This document shows positions 9,157-18,502 of a DNA stretch of 64,000 bases, one piece after another. The stretch's first letter is position 1, and the number at the start of each line of letters is the position of its first letter. Under the pieces are notes generated by a model. The model had not been told where the DNA came from and did no database searches. It worked only from the letters and a program-made list of their open reading frames with translations. Source of the stretch: Halopseudomonas formosensis. GTDB taxonomy: Bacteria; Pseudomonadota; Gammaproteobacteria; Pseudomonadales; Pseudomonadaceae. The stretch is from positions 62,001 through 126,000 of the forward strand of contig NZ_FOYD01000003.1 in the NCBI RefSeq assembly GCF_900115905.1, read 5' to 3'. The position numbers and the translations under genes are program-made.

Positions 9157-9579
9157 ATGAACATCAGCCAGGCCGCAGCGGCGACCGGCCTGACAGCGCG
9201 GATGATCCGACATTACGAAAAGATCGGCCTGCTGCGCGATACCCGACGTACCGCCTCGGGTTACCGCCTGTTTGATGAACAGGATATCCATACCCTGCGC
9301 TTCATCCAGCGGGCACGCAGTCTGGGGTTTTCCATTGAGCAGATAGGTCAGCTGCTCGCGCTGTGGCAGGACCGGGAACGCAGCAGCGCCGTGGTCAAGC
9401 AGCTGGCCCGCCAGCACCTGCAGGAGCTGGAGGAGAAGATCGCCGGCCTGCAGGCCATGCACGCCAGCCTGGCGGAGCTGGCCAGCTGCTGTCTGGGTGA
9501 TGATCGCCCGGACTGTCCGATTCTCGAGCGACTGGCCGATGACCAGCCGCTGCCCGGCGGCACGCTCAGGGCTGATTGA
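9157..9579 (+). CDS. cueR: Copper-responsive MerR-family regulator CueR
   Basis: A 140-residue MerR-family activator. The N-terminal winged helix contains TGLTARMIRHYEKIGLL (residues 10-26), then a long dimerisation helix and a metal loop with C112 and C120 in the CLGDDRPDC context. These cysteine positions are the same as in E. coli CueR, which senses Cu(I)/Ag(I) and activates copA and cueO. ATG codons occur at 9154 and 9157; the second gives the normal MNIS N-terminus. No copA lies in the window, so the target must be elsewhere. The last 14 bases overlap the 3' end of the convergent rhodanese gene. Confidence 0.9.
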   Translation: MNISQAAAATGLTARMIRHYEKIGLLRDTRRTASGYRLFDEQDIHTLRFIQRARSLGFSIEQIGQLLALWQDRERSSAVVKQLARQHLQELEEKIAGLQAMHASLAELASCCLGDDRPDCPILERLADDQPLPGGTLRAD

Positions 9580-10093
9580 GGCGTCTGTTCCAGGGCATAC
9601 GCTGCAGCAACAGAGCCATGCCGCAGAACCCGCTGATACCCGCAAAGATCAGCCCGGCGCCGACGAATCCCGACAACAGAAACAACCAGGGCGACAGAGC
9701 GTAGCCCAGCAGCACGCCCAGCAGCACCAGGCTGCCGGCGGCGATCATTACCTGCCGCTGCAGCTCCAGCGGTTGGGTCGGATCCTGCTCCACCTCCAGA
9801 CCGGCCGCCTTCCAGGCCTGGATGCCCCCTTCGAGCATGTAGGCATCGCAGCTGACGCAGGCCGCCAGTCGGGCCTCGTTCATGCGGGTGCGCTGACCGC
9901 CCCGGCAGTGGAAGATGACGGCCTTGCTGCCGACCAGCTCGGTGCCGGCAGCATTCAGCTGATCGAGCGAAAGGTGTCGCGCACCACGGATATGCTCCCG
10001 GGCATACTCATCCGCACCGCGGATATCCACCAGTACAGCCCCGGCGTCCAGCAATTGCCTGGCCGCCTGCGGCGAAACGGATTTCAGAGACAT
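9566..10093 (-). CDS. Membrane-anchored rhodanese (YgaP-like)
   Basis: A 175-residue protein with an N-terminal rhodanese domain (about 1-100) whose active-site loop is C63-RGGQRT, the same position as Cys63 of E. coli YgaP, followed by two membrane segments (about 118-165) of the DUF2892 type. It should carry persulfide sulfur on the cytoplasmic face of the membrane. GGAGG lies two bases before an ATG at 10099 but eight before the ATG at 10093, so I chose 10093. It follows the ArsR-type gene by 20 bases and is likely controlled by it in response to sulfide or persulfides. Confidence 0.88.
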   Translation of the reverse strand: MSLKSVSPQAARQLLDAGAVLVDIRGADEYAREHIRGARHLSLDQLNAAGTELVGSKAVIFHCRGGQRTRMNEARLAACVSCDAYMLEGGIQAWKAAGLEVEQDPTQPLELQRQVMIAAGSLVLLGVLLGYALSPWLFLLSGFVGAGLIFAGISGFCGMALLLQRMPWNRRLNQP

Positions 10094-10113
10094 CAACATT
10101 CCCTCCTGTAGTG

Positions 10114-10425
10114 TCAGGGGCAGAACATTTCCTTAAGGGTACCCAGCAAGCGTTCGACCCTCGGGTCGGCGATGCGATAGTACAGCGTCTGGGACTCGCG
10201 CCGGAAAGCCACCAGCCCCTCCTCCCGCATGCGCGCAAGGTGCTGGGACAGGGCCGACTGGCTCAGTGGTATGCGCTGCAGCAACTCCCCTACGGTCAGC
10301 TCACCGTGGGCGACCAGCAGGCACAGCACCAGCAGGCGGTGCTCATTACCCACCGCTTTGAGCAGTGCTGCGGCACGTGCTGCCCCCTCGGCGAACTGCT
10401 CGATGTCCTCGGCACTCAATGACAT
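10114..10425 (-). CDS. ArsR/SmtB-family regulator, YgaV/BigR/SqrR-like
   Basis: A 103-residue winged-helix repressor with recognition segment LSQSALSQHLARMREEGLV. It has two cysteines, C35 in helix 2 and C102 at the extreme C-terminus, the arrangement of BigR, SqrR and YgaV, which sense sulfane sulfur by forming a di- or tetrasulfide link between those two residues. It lacks the clustered metal-binding cysteines of ArsR. The gene is upstream of the rhodanese gene and has an AT-rich perfect dyad just before its start, so autorepression with derepression by reactive sulfur is the likely scheme. Confidence 0.87.
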   Translation of the reverse strand: MSLSAEDIEQFAEGAARAAALLKAVGNEHRLLVLCLLVAHGELTVGELLQRIPLSQSALSQHLARMREEGLVAFRRESQTLYYRIADPRVERLLGTLKEMFCP

Positions 10426-10447
10426 GATCTGCTTCTCAAGAAACTAA

Positions 10448-10463
10448 ATTAGAATAATCTAAT
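10448..10463. promoter_or_regulatory. Candidate operator of the ArsR-type sulfur sensor
   Basis: A perfect inverted repeat, ATTAGA-ATAA-TCTAAT, lies 22 bases upstream of the regulator's start codon in otherwise GC-rich DNA. It overlaps the likely -10 region (TATTCT or TAATTT on the minus strand). This is what an ArsR-family operator looks like. Confidence 0.65.
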
Positions 10464-10489
10464 GTTAAGGAAAATCAAAGCCCTGCCGG

Positions 10490-10524
10490 GGCCCTGGAGT
10501 CAGGGGATAGTCTACCCCAGGGCC
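10490..10524 (-). terminator. Weak terminator-like hairpin after flgL
   Basis: GGCCCTGG (10490-10497) pairs with CCAGGGCC (10517-10524) across a 19-base loop, nine bases after the flgL stop. The minus-strand tail is only moderately T-rich (GCTTTGATTTTCC), so this is a tentative end of the flgF-L operon. Confidence 0.35.
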
Positions 10525-10532
10525 GGGGAAGT

Positions 10533-11837
10533 TCAGCGCAGGAAGTTGAACAGACTCAGATTGCTGGTCTTGACGAAGCTCTGCTGGGCCGCCTGAAGCA
10601 CTATGCTCTGCATGCTCAGTCGACTCAGGGCCTCGGCATAATCCAGATCCTTCAGTCCTGATTGCACCTGGGTGTTGATCAGTGTGGCCTCGTCGTTCTC
10701 CAGCTGGGTCGACTCGATCACGTTGAGACGAGCACCGAGGCTGGTGCGCACGCCATCGACCTGCCCTATGGCGTTGTCGATGTTCTGCAGGCTGAACGAC
10801 AGTGCAACGGCCAACCGCTGCCTGTCGGTGCCGGCGTCCCCCGGGTTTTCCAGCACCTGGCGTAGCTGGCGTACGGTATCGAGCACACCCTGCTTTTCCC
10901 GATGGCCGACAGTGAAATGATCATCGGCGGCGAGGTTTCCACTCAAGGTGACCGCCATGCCGGCATAGCTGATGTCGTAATTCCCGTCGGCGTTGGGCTC
11001 CAGCGCCAGTCTGAGCGGGTTGCCGTCAGCATCGGTGTAGTCCGGGACAGGATCGCCATTGTCGTCCAGAACCGGGCTTCCGTCCGCATTGCTGATCGAA
11101 TACTTGTCGATAACCGGGTTGGTATCTGCATCTTCCGGAAGGGATGGATCTGTTGCTTCCCGATGGATGGTTACCCGGAAGCCCGCACCCGGGTACAGGG
11201 CCGCTTCATCCACCACCCCGGCCTGAGCGATATAGCCCTCCCGGGAGCTCGCCGCCATCTCCAGGCGGGAGGCATTGGGCACGTCAACAAACAGCTCCTT
11301 GCCATTATCATTGATAGCCACCATCCTGGAGCTGCCGATCTGGATCGACCGCTGCCCCTCGTCACCCTGATAGCGATAGCTGCCATCGGCCTGACGTTCA
11401 AAGGGCCTGGCATCACTCTTGAACCCGCCGAACAGATATTCCCCGCGCGCGTTCTGGCTGTTCAGCAAGCCATAGAGTTCATCTTCCCGTTCCGCCAGCT
11501 CCTGGGCCAGCGCCTGTCGGCCGCCGGCATCCAGCGCGCCATTACCCGCGCTCAGGGCAATTTCCCGCACCCGCTGCAGAATATTGTTCACCGAATTCAG
11601 CACCGCTTCCTGCTGGGTGAGGCTGTTGGTCGCTGCCGTGAGGTTGTCCTTGTACTGACTCAGTTTGCTGGCTTCCTGATCCAGTTGCAGCAGGCGCACG
11701 GAAGCCACCGGGTCGTCCGCCGGACTCAGCAGCCGCTTGCCGGAGCTGATCTGCTCCTGGGTACGCATGGCCGCGGAATAGTTATCCTGAATGCCGCGCA
11801 CACTGGTGTTGAATGCCTGAATGGTAGAAATACGCAT
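10533..11837 (-). CDS. flgL: Flagellar hook-filament junction protein FlgL (HAP3)
   Basis: A 434-residue flagellin-like junction protein. The N-terminus (STIQAFNTSVRGIQDNYS and then the EQISSGKRLLSPADDP block, residues 28-43) and C-terminal helices (ETLINTQ-like region through the final LSLFNFLR) form the conserved D0/D1 coiled-coil domains, with a variable middle of about 190 residues. It sits between FlgK and the filament. It is the last gene of flgFGHIJKL, 15 bases after flgK. Confidence 0.94.
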   Translation of the reverse strand: MRISTIQAFNTSVRGIQDNYSAAMRTQEQISSGKRLLSPADDPVASVRLLQLDQEASKLSQYKDNLTAATNSLTQQEAVLNSVNNILQRVREIALSAGNGALDAGGRQALAQELAEREDELYGLLNSQNARGEYLFGGFKSDARPFERQADGSYRYQGDEGQRSIQIGSSRMVAINDNGKELFVDVPNASRLEMAASSREGYIAQAGVVDEAALYPGAGFRVTIHREATDPSLPEDADTNPVIDKYSISNADGSPVLDDNGDPVPDYTDADGNPLRLALEPNADGNYDISYAGMAVTLSGNLAADDHFTVGHREKQGVLDTVRQLRQVLENPGDAGTDRQRLAVALSFSLQNIDNAIGQVDGVRTSLGARLNVIESTQLENDEATLINTQVQSGLKDLDYAEALSRLSMQSIVLQAAQQSFVKTSNLSLFNFLR

Positions 11838-11852
11838 GCCGGTCTATCCCCT

Positions 11853-13868
11853 TCAGCGCATGGTGCTGATCAATGTATCGAACACGGTGCGCGCAACTTG
11901 AATTATCTGTGCGGAGGCGTTGTAGTACTGCTCGAACTGGATCAGGTTGGCTGCCTCTTCGTCCAGATTCACTGCCGATATCGAGTTTCGCTGATTGGTC
12001 GCCTGCACCAGCATGGCCTGATTGGCCTCGGCTTCGGTACGGGACTGGGCGGTCAGTGTCGCTACCCGCTGAACCAGATCACCGTAGCCATCCAGCAGGG
12101 AGAAGCCGCGAGCCCCGTCGGCCTGCCCCAGAACCTGGCGACTCTGGAGTTCGGACATCAGCAAGGCGTTGCGATTGTCTGCCACGCCCCCCTCGTTGAA
12201 GCTGACGGCAAAACTGTCCCCGTCCAGCGGTCTGCCGGAAATGCTCATGCTGAAGCTGTAACCGTCTATGCTCCACTGCAGCTCGGCGGTCGCGCCTGCC
12301 TCCAGACTCCATGCACCGGGATTGGCCGGGTCGGTCGGGTTCAGTATTTCAATGGTCCGCGGCGGGGTTGCCGTACTTTCGATGCTCAGGGTGCCGTTGA
12401 CGTAGGTCAGGGTCACGCCCATCGCCTGCAACGCCTGCAGGTCCATGGGCTCGGGCCCGCTGTTGAGCACCGGCTGGGTCATGCTGCCGGTGCCCCGGTT
12501 CTGCAGATCGGCCTCCACTGCCACAGGTCCCGCAAAGGCCAGCTGACGCGGATCCGTCATTACCACCGACAGGCTGCCCGCTGCGTGGCGTGTCGGGGTC
12601 AGCAGATACCGGTCGCCCTCGATATAGCTACCGTTGCTCTGGCTCAGATCCAGTCCGTCGAAGGCCGGGTAACCGGGCGCACTCTCATCCGTCACGCTCA
12701 GATCGAAGGGCCCCAGCATCTGGCCGTCACTGACCCGGCGCACCCTGAATTCCGTGTCACCGATGAAGGTCAGTTCATAATCCGAGGTCTGCAGCTGGCT
12801 GGTGTCGCCGATATGCACCGTCAAGGGGTCGGTGGACTGGTTTCCATCCCGCCCGCGGCTGCGCAGCTCCACCAGCGCATCGGCATTGATGTCATTGAAC
12901 AGCCCGCGGCCAAGTTCGCTGTTGAGGTCCAGCCCCTTGCCCAGCTGCTGATTGAACTCGCTGGCCAATGCCAGCGACATCCGCCCCAGGGCGTTCTGCG
13001 CCATGTCCAGCACGTCCCGGCGATAGCTCAGCAGCCCGCCCAGCTCCCCGCCACTCAGCAGGCTGGTCACATTCTGGGCGGTATGCCCGCTGACCACATG
13101 CAGTTCGAGCCGCGAGGGATCATCCAGCCCCGGCAAGGTCTGCAGGCTGGATGCTTCCTTGCCGATGACCAGGGGCTGACCGGAACCGATGAACAGATTG
13201 ACGCTGTGGTCATCCTGGGGCACCACATTGATGCCGACATAGCTGCTCAGCTCGCGGATCGCTTCATCCCGGGCATCCAGCAGGTCGTTGGGCATGGCGC
13301 CGTTGGCCGCTGCCTTGGCAATCGCGTCGTTGTAGCCGGCCACGGAGCTGGCCAGGCGCGTCACCTGCTGCGCTATCGAGGTGAGCTCTTCGTTGATGAA
13401 GCGGTTCTGGGCCGACAGCTGATCCTGGGCGGAGTTGAAGCGCCCGGCCAGCCCCTGCGCCTCGGACAGGAACAGCTGGCGAGCAGGCAGGCTGGCGGGA
13501 TCTTCGATGGCAGTCTGCAGGGCATTGAAGTAGTTCTTCATGGCATCGGTGATGCCCGATGCGGTACTCGACAGGGTGTTGTTCAGTGCCTCAATCTGGG
13601 CGTTGTAGGCCTGGTTCGCCGCTGCCGCCGAGGTGGTGGTGCGTACCTGGTTGGTCAGGAACTGGTTGTAGATACGCTGGATATCCACCACCTTGGTGCC
13701 ACTGCCCAGATAGCCCGCGCCGGTGAAGGCGGCGGGACCGGTGGTCTGAACAGCGGTCTGCCGGGTGTAGCCCGGCGTGTTGACATTGGTGATGTTCTGG
13801 CCGGTGACCGACAGGTTGGTCTGGGCTGCGCGCAGCCCGCTCAGGCCGATTTTGAACAGGTCTGCCAT
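11853..13868 (-). CDS. flgK: Flagellar hook-associated protein FlgK (HAP1)
   Basis: A 671-residue protein forming the first hook-filament junction layer. The N-terminus has the rod/hook-type motif LSVTGQNITNVNTPGYTRQ (residues 19-37), and the C-terminus has the conserved segment SAVNLDEEAANLIQFEQYYN followed by ASAQIIQVARTVFDTLIS. The middle is a long variable surface region. It lies 3 bases after flgJ and 15 before flgL. Its export chaperone should be FlgN, encoded at 24946-25407. Confidence 0.95.
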   Translation of the reverse strand: MADLFKIGLSGLRAAQTNLSVTGQNITNVNTPGYTRQTAVQTTGPAAFTGAGYLGSGTKVVDIQRIYNQFLTNQVRTTTSAAAANQAYNAQIEALNNTLSSTASGITDAMKNYFNALQTAIEDPASLPARQLFLSEAQGLAGRFNSAQDQLSAQNRFINEELTSIAQQVTRLASSVAGYNDAIAKAAANGAMPNDLLDARDEAIRELSSYVGINVVPQDDHSVNLFIGSGQPLVIGKEASSLQTLPGLDDPSRLELHVVSGHTAQNVTSLLSGGELGGLLSYRRDVLDMAQNALGRMSLALASEFNQQLGKGLDLNSELGRGLFNDINADALVELRSRGRDGNQSTDPLTVHIGDTSQLQTSDYELTFIGDTEFRVRRVSDGQMLGPFDLSVTDESAPGYPAFDGLDLSQSNGSYIEGDRYLLTPTRHAAGSLSVVMTDPRQLAFAGPVAVEADLQNRGTGSMTQPVLNSGPEPMDLQALQAMGVTLTYVNGTLSIESTATPPRTIEILNPTDPANPGAWSLEAGATAELQWSIDGYSFSMSISGRPLDGDSFAVSFNEGGVADNRNALLMSELQSRQVLGQADGARGFSLLDGYGDLVQRVATLTAQSRTEAEANQAMLVQATNQRNSISAVNLDEEAANLIQFEQYYNASAQIIQVARTVFDTLISTMR

Positions 13869-13871
13869 GAC

Positions 13872-14957
13872 TTACACCCTACCCTGGTTGTCCGGCGCCT
13901 GGCTGGCGGCTGCAATGTTCTGGCCGATCAGCTTGCGGGCGATCTGCGATACCTTGCTGGCGTAGCGAGGGTCGGTGGCGTAACCGGCCGCCTGCAGCTC
14001 ACGGAAGAAAGTATCGCCATTGTCCGTGCGTTGCAGCGCCCGGGAATAACGACCGTTGCGATGCAGGAAGTCCACATAGTCGTTGAAGCTCTCCTCGTAG
14101 GAGGCGTAACTGCGGAACTCGGCCCGCTCCTTGCGCTGCACCCCGTCACGGTATTCCGTGGTCTGCACCTCGGCCGAGTTGCCCTGCCACTGGCCGTGAC
14201 TCTTGATGCCGAACAGGTTGTAGCTGGTGCTGCCATCGCCGTTGCGGATGATGGACTTGCCCCAACCGGTTTCCAGCGCTGCCTGAGCCACCAGGTAATG
14301 GGGGTCCACGCCCAGTCGCGAAGCGGCCTTCTCCGCCATCGGCAGCATGGCCGCGGCGAATTCCTCCGGACTGTTGAAGCGGGTCGGCGCAGCGGCCTGC
14401 GCCGCCTGGCTGCGCTCGGCGGCGCGCAGGCCGCGCAGGGGCTGCCAGCTGGCCGAGGGTTCGGTACGGGTCGCCGGAGCCGCGTCTCGGGCAGCAGCTG
14501 CCGGGGCCTCGGTTGTACTGCTGCCACCCAGGGTCGCCTCGCCGTGACCCAGACGAATGGCCAGACGGCGGCGCGCCAGCAGGGCGGACTGGTCCGCACG
14601 CTCACCGGCATCGCTGCCCGACGCCACCGCACCGACCGCCGGGGCCGGACGGGCCTGGCTCGGCTGCAGCTGACGCAGCATCACGTCCGCCAGACCCATA
14701 CCCTGTTTTTCCGCCAGGTGTACCGCCATCTGATTGTCGTACATGTCCTGATAGAAGCGGGTCTGGGGACTGTTCAGCGGGTTACCCTCGGCGAACACCT
14801 GGTTGGCGTCACGCATGCTCTTGAGCATGACATTGAGGAACAGCGACTCGAACTGGCGGGCTACCCGCTCCATGTTCTCGGGACTGTCGGCCTGACTGCC
14901 GGCCTTCATCTGGGCCATGGCGTTGAGGTCGGTGTAGCTGAGACTCGGACCGTTCAT
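13872..14957 (-). CDS. flgJ: Flagellar rod assembly protein / peptidoglycan hydrolase FlgJ
   Basis: A 361-residue two-domain protein. Residues about 30-110 are the rod-capping domain (VARQFESLFLNVMLKSMRDA). After an Ala-rich linker, residues about 205-350 are a GH73 glucosaminidase domain with the AALETGWGKSIIRN and YNLFGIKS motifs, which clear peptidoglycan for the growing rod. This dual form is usual in beta- and gammaproteobacteria. It starts 11 bases after flgI. Confidence 0.95.
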   Translation of the reverse strand: MNGPSLSYTDLNAMAQMKAGSQADSPENMERVARQFESLFLNVMLKSMRDANQVFAEGNPLNSPQTRFYQDMYDNQMAVHLAEKQGMGLADVMLRQLQPSQARPAPAVGAVASGSDAGERADQSALLARRRLAIRLGHGEATLGGSSTTEAPAAAARDAAPATRTEPSASWQPLRGLRAAERSQAAQAAAPTRFNSPEEFAAAMLPMAEKAASRLGVDPHYLVAQAALETGWGKSIIRNGDGSTSYNLFGIKSHGQWQGNSAEVQTTEYRDGVQRKERAEFRSYASYEESFNDYVDFLHRNGRYSRALQRTDNGDTFFRELQAAGYATDPRYASKVSQIARKLIGQNIAAASQAPDNQGRV

Positions 14958-14968
14958 GTCAGTACTCC

Positions 14969-16066
14969 TCAGATCACTATCAGGTCGGCATTCAGCGCAC
15001 CGGCCTGCTTGAGCGCTTCGAGAATGGCCATCAGATCGCCGGGGGCGGCGCCTACCTGGTTGACCGCACGCACGATCTCATCCAGCGATACTCCCGGGTT
15101 GAACACGAACATGCGACCGTCCCCTTCCTCGATGCTGACCTGGGAACTGGGCGTCACCACGGTCTGGCCACCACTGAAGGGCTCGGGCTGGCTGACCTGA
15201 TAGTTCTCGCTGATGGTCACGGTCAGCCCGCCATGTGTCACTGCCGCCGGCTGCACCCGCACGTCCTGGCCGATGACGATGGTGCCGGTACGGGAATTGA
15301 TGACCACCCGTGCCGCCGCGGTGCCCTGCTCTATCTGCAGGTTCTCGACCATGGACAGGTAGTCGACCCGCTGGTTGGGGTCCAGCGGCGCGCGCACGCG
15401 AATGGAACCGGCGTTCAGCGCCTGGGCCACATCCGGCCCGAAGGTGCTGTTGATCTGATCCACCACCCGCTTGGCCGTGGTGAAGTCCGGCCGGTTCAGG
15501 TTGAATACCAGATGGTCGCCACTGGCGAAGGGGTTGGCCACCGCACGTTCCACAGTGGCACCGTTGGGAATCCGCCCGACGCTGGGCACGTTGACCGTGA
15601 TGCGCGAGCCGTCAGCCCCTTCGGCACCGAAGCCGCCGACCACCAGATTGCCCTGGGCAATGGCGTAGACCTGACCATCGATGCCCTTGAGCGGCGTCAT
15701 CAGCAGGCTGCCACCGCGCAGGCTCTTGGCGTTACCGATGGAGGACACGGTAATGTCGATGGTCTGCCCGGGGCTGGCGAAGGGTGGCAGCTCGGCGTGG
15801 ATGGCCACCGCTGCCACATTCTTCATCTGGATGCGGGTCCCCGGCGGCACCGTGATGCCGAACTCGGTGAGCATGTTGTTGAAGGTCTGCACGGTGAACG
15901 GCGTCTGCGTGGTCTGATCACCGGACCCATCCAGACCGACCACCAGGCCGTAGCCGATCAGCTGGTTGCTGCGGATGCCGGCGATGCTGGCGATATCCTT
16001 CAGGCGTTCGGCCTGCGCCCACGGACTTACCAGGGCCAGGCAGAGACAGATCAGCAATGTGCGCAT
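14969..16066 (-). CDS. flgI: Flagellar P-ring protein FlgI
   Basis: A 365-residue periplasmic protein with a cleavable signal peptide (residues 1-19, ending WAQA), then the conserved [21 protein letters not shown] block. It polymerises around the distal rod in the peptidoglycan layer; its assembly needs FlgA. Length and C-terminus ([17 protein letters not shown]) are standard. It is 16 bases downstream of flgH. Confidence 0.96.
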   Translation of the reverse strand: MRTLLICLCLALVSPWAQAERLKDIASIAGIRSNQLIGYGLVVGLDGSGDQTTQTPFTVQTFNNMLTEFGITVPPGTRIQMKNVAAVAIHAELPPFASPGQTIDITVSSIGNAKSLRGGSLLMTPLKGIDGQVYAIAQGNLVVGGFGAEGADGSRITVNVPSVGRIPNGATVERAVANPFASGDHLVFNLNRPDFTTAKRVVDQINSTFGPDVAQALNAGSIRVRAPLDPNQRVDYLSMVENLQIEQGTAAARVVINSRTGTIVIGQDVRVQPAAVTHGGLTVTISENYQVSQPEPFSGGQTVVTPSSQVSIEEGDGRMFVFNPGVSLDEIVRAVNQVGAAPGDLMAILEALKQAGALNADLIVI

Positions 16067-16082
16067 GGATGACTCCTGGATC

Positions 16083-16763
16083 CTAGAAAGGCCACACCGG
16101 GCTCATGAAGAACTGGCTCAGCCAGCCGGGCTTGCTGGCGTTGGCAAAGGCCCCGGTGCCCGAGTAGGTGATGCGCGCGTCGGCAATCCGGGTCGAGAGC
16201 ACCGAGTTGTCCGGGCCCACATCCTCGGGGCGGATCAGGCCGGAGAGGCGGATCAGCTCGTCACCGTTGTTCAGCGTGATCCATTTCTCGCCGCGTACTG
16301 CCAGCAGGCCATTGGGCAGCACATCGGCCACGGTCACCGTGATCGAGCCGGTCAGGCTGTTGCTCTGGTTCGCATCGGCCTCGCCATTGAAGCCACGTTC
16401 ACCGCCGAACTCGACACCGGTGTTGATGCCGGCGATGCCCGCGCGTCCGAACAGCATGGGATTGGCAATGCTGGTATTGCTGCCCTTGCTGATCTCGTTC
16501 TCGGCCTTCTTCTGCGCCGCCATGCGCTCGGTCAGCACCACGGTGATGACATCGCCCACCCGGTTGGCCTTGCGGTCCTCGTAGAGGTTGCGCTCGAACC
16601 CGGCCTGGTAGATGGCGCCGTTGTTCAGCTCCTGGGGAATCGGCGTGCGCGGCATCACCGGCGCATAGGCCGGATCGTCCGGCTTGGGCGGGGTCTGCAC
16701 GCAGGCGGCCAGGGTCGACAGGCTCAACAGCATCAGGGTGGCACGCAGGGCTTTCATTCTCAT
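16083..16763 (-). CDS. flgH: Flagellar L-ring lipoprotein FlgH
   Basis: An outer-membrane lipoprotein of 226 residues with a lipobox LAAC at about residues 18-21. It continues with the conserved region [23 protein letters not shown] (start of that block near residue 49) and a beta-barrel L-ring domain. ATG codons at 16763 and 16757 are both near GGGGAG; the first is three bases away and the second nine, so the true start may be 16757. Confidence 0.95.
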   Translation of the reverse strand: MRMKALRATLMLLSLSTLAACVQTPPKPDDPAYAPVMPRTPIPQELNNGAIYQAGFERNLYEDRKANRVGDVITVVLTERMAAQKKAENEISKGSNTSIANPMLFGRAGIAGINTGVEFGGERGFNGEADANQSNSLTGSITVTVADVLPNGLLAVRGEKWITLNNGDELIRLSGLIRPEDVGPDNSVLSTRIADARITYSGTGAFANASKPGWLSQFFMSPVWPF

Positions 16764-16782
16764 CTACTCCCCGAACCCGTCA

Positions 16783-17568
16783 TCACAGGTTCTGGCTGAT
16801 GTATTGCAGCATCTGGTCGGCGGTGGAGATGACCTTGGAGTTCATCTCGTAGGCGCGCTGGGTGGTGATCATGTTCACCAGCTCCTCGACCACGCTGACA
16901 TTGGAGTTCTCCAGGGTGTTCTGCAGCACGGTACCCAGGCCGTTCTCACCGGGGTTGCCGACCTGGGGAGCGCCACTGGAGGCGGTCTCCAGGAACAGGT
17001 TGCCCCCAATGGCCTGCAGTCCGGCCGGGTTGATGAAGTCGGCGGTCTGGATCACGCCCAGCTGCTGTACGCCAGGGTCACCGAATACCGAGATGGACAC
17101 GGTGCCGTCCTCACCGACGGTAAAGGTCTGCACATCCTGCGGCAGCTCGATGCCCGGCTCCAGGGGGTAGCCGTTGGAGGTGACGATGCGGCCATCGGCA
17201 TCCAGATGGAAGCTGCCATCACGGGTATAACCGATGTTGCCGTCGGGCATCAGGATCTGGAAGAAGCCGCGGCCGTTGATGGCCATGTCCAGCGGCTGCT
17301 CGGTGGTCTGCAGGGTGCCGGCAGTGAAGATCTTCTGGGTCCCGGCCACACGCACACCGGTACCCAGCTGCAGGCCCGAAGGCAACTGGGTGTCCTGGGT
17401 ACTCTGGGCACCGGGCTGGCGCTTGATCTGATACAGCAGGTCCTCGAACTCGGGCCGGTCACGCTTGAAGCCGGTAGTGGACACGTTGGCCAGGTTGTTG
17501 GAAATGGTGGTGAGCATGGTGTCCTGGGCGGACAGTCCGGTCTTGCTTACCCAAAGTGCTGCGTGCAT
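16783..17568 (-). CDS. flgG: Flagellar distal rod protein FlgG
   Basis: A 261-residue rod protein with the N-terminal ALWVSKTGLSAQDTMLTTIS and SNNLANVSTTGFKRDRPEFE motifs and the C-terminal NVSVVEELVNMITTQRAYEM motif shared by axial proteins. Length matches the normal 260-262 residues that set distal rod length. It follows flgF by 50 bases and precedes flgH by 19. Confidence 0.96.
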   Translation of the reverse strand: MHAALWVSKTGLSAQDTMLTTISNNLANVSTTGFKRDRPEFEDLLYQIKRQPGAQSTQDTQLPSGLQLGTGVRVAGTQKIFTAGTLQTTEQPLDMAINGRGFFQILMPDGNIGYTRDGSFHLDADGRIVTSNGYPLEPGIELPQDVQTFTVGEDGTVSISVFGDPGVQQLGVIQTADFINPAGLQAIGGNLFLETASSGAPQVGNPGENGLGTVLQNTLENSNVSVVEELVNMITTQRAYEMNSKVISTADQMLQYISQNL

Positions 17569-17618
17569 GTGCTGTCTCCTTGCCTGTCAGTGGCCTGACC
17601 CGGCTGATGAAAATCCGC

Positions 17619-18356
17619 TTAGCTGATCTGCAGAAGCTTGTTGGTGGACTGGGCGTTCTCTTCCGCGGTGCGCATCATCTTGACGTGCAGTTCGAACTGC
17701 CGCGCCAGTGACAGCATGGCGGTCATCTCCTCTACCGCATTGACGTTGCTGCCTTCCAGAAAACCGGTGACCAGGGTCACGGCCCCGTCCGCCGGCTGGG
17801 CCAGACCGTCCTCGGTGCGCATGAGGCCGTCGGCGCCCTTGATCATGCGCTGCTCCGGGCGTACCAGCTTGATCCGGTCCACCTCGGCCAGTACCGCCGG
17901 CGCCTCGCCCTGGGCTCGGAAGCTGATGGTGCCGTCGGTGCCGATCTCAACCTTGTCCACCGGCGGCAATGCAATGGGACCGGCATTGCCCAGCACCGGC
18001 AGGCCGCTGCTGGTACGCAGCACGCCGAACAGGTCGATCTGCAGACTGCCCGCCCGGGTGTAGGCCTCGCTGCCATCCGGCGCCTGCACGGCAATCCAGC
18101 CTTCGCCATTGATGGCAACGTCCAGATCTCGCCCGGTTTCCTGAAGCGTGCCGGCCGACAGGTCAGTGCCGGGACGTTCGGTCATGGCATAGACCCGCGT
18201 CGGAAAACTGTCGCCGAACACCGGCATGGAACGCGCCTGCTCGAAATCCCGGCGGAAGCCGGTGGTGGCCACGTTCGCCAGATTGTTGGCGTGGGCACGC
18301 TGGGCCAGCATGTTCTGGCTGGCTCCGCTCATGGAAATGAAGAGTGATTTGTCCAT
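17619..18356 (-). CDS. flgF: Flagellar proximal rod protein FlgF
   Basis: A 245-residue rod protein starting MDKSLFISMSGASQNMLAQR and carrying the NNLANVATTGFRRDFEQ axial motif and a C-terminal NVNAVEEMTAMLSLARQFEL motif. A longer open frame exists to 18440 but I chose the ATG at 18356: GGAG lies seven bases upstream and the N-terminus matches the family. It is the first gene of flgFGHIJKL and has its own sigma-54 promoter. Confidence 0.95.
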   Translation of the reverse strand: MDKSLFISMSGASQNMLAQRAHANNLANVATTGFRRDFEQARSMPVFGDSFPTRVYAMTERPGTDLSAGTLQETGRDLDVAINGEGWIAVQAPDGSEAYTRAGSLQIDLFGVLRTSSGLPVLGNAGPIALPPVDKVEIGTDGTISFRAQGEAPAVLAEVDRIKLVRPEQRMIKGADGLMRTEDGLAQPADGAVTLVTGFLEGSNVNAVEEMTAMLSLARQFELHVKMMRTAEENAQSTNKLLQIS

Positions 18357-18423
18357 GCTGTAACTCCGCTCCGGCAATCCCTGACGGAAATCTGCCGCAT
18401 CTGATTTTGCTTGCAGATAACCA

Positions 18424-18439
18424 AGCAGAGATCGTGCCA
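18424..18439 (-). promoter_or_regulatory. Sigma-54 promoter of the flgFGHIJKL operon
   Basis: On the minus strand TGGCAC (18439-18434), five bases, then CTGCT (18428-18424) matches the RpoN consensus TGGCAC-N5-TTGCW except for one T-to-C change, with the essential GG and GC at the right spacing. The predicted start near 18413 leaves a 57-base leader to flgF. In pseudomonads the hook-basal body operons depend on RpoN with FleQ/FleR. Confidence 0.75.
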
Positions 18440-18502
18440 ACAGTCGGAGGGAGCCAACAGAGACGTCAAATCAATGAGTTAGGAGCCGGTAGAGCGTCAG
18501 AA

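Noticed and set aside
10902-15200. A very long open frame on the plus strand opposite flgL, flgK, flgJ and flgI
   Set aside because: It is antisense to four clear flagellar genes, starts inside flgL, has no ribosome site and has biased, repetitive composition typical of the third-frame shadow in GC-rich DNA.
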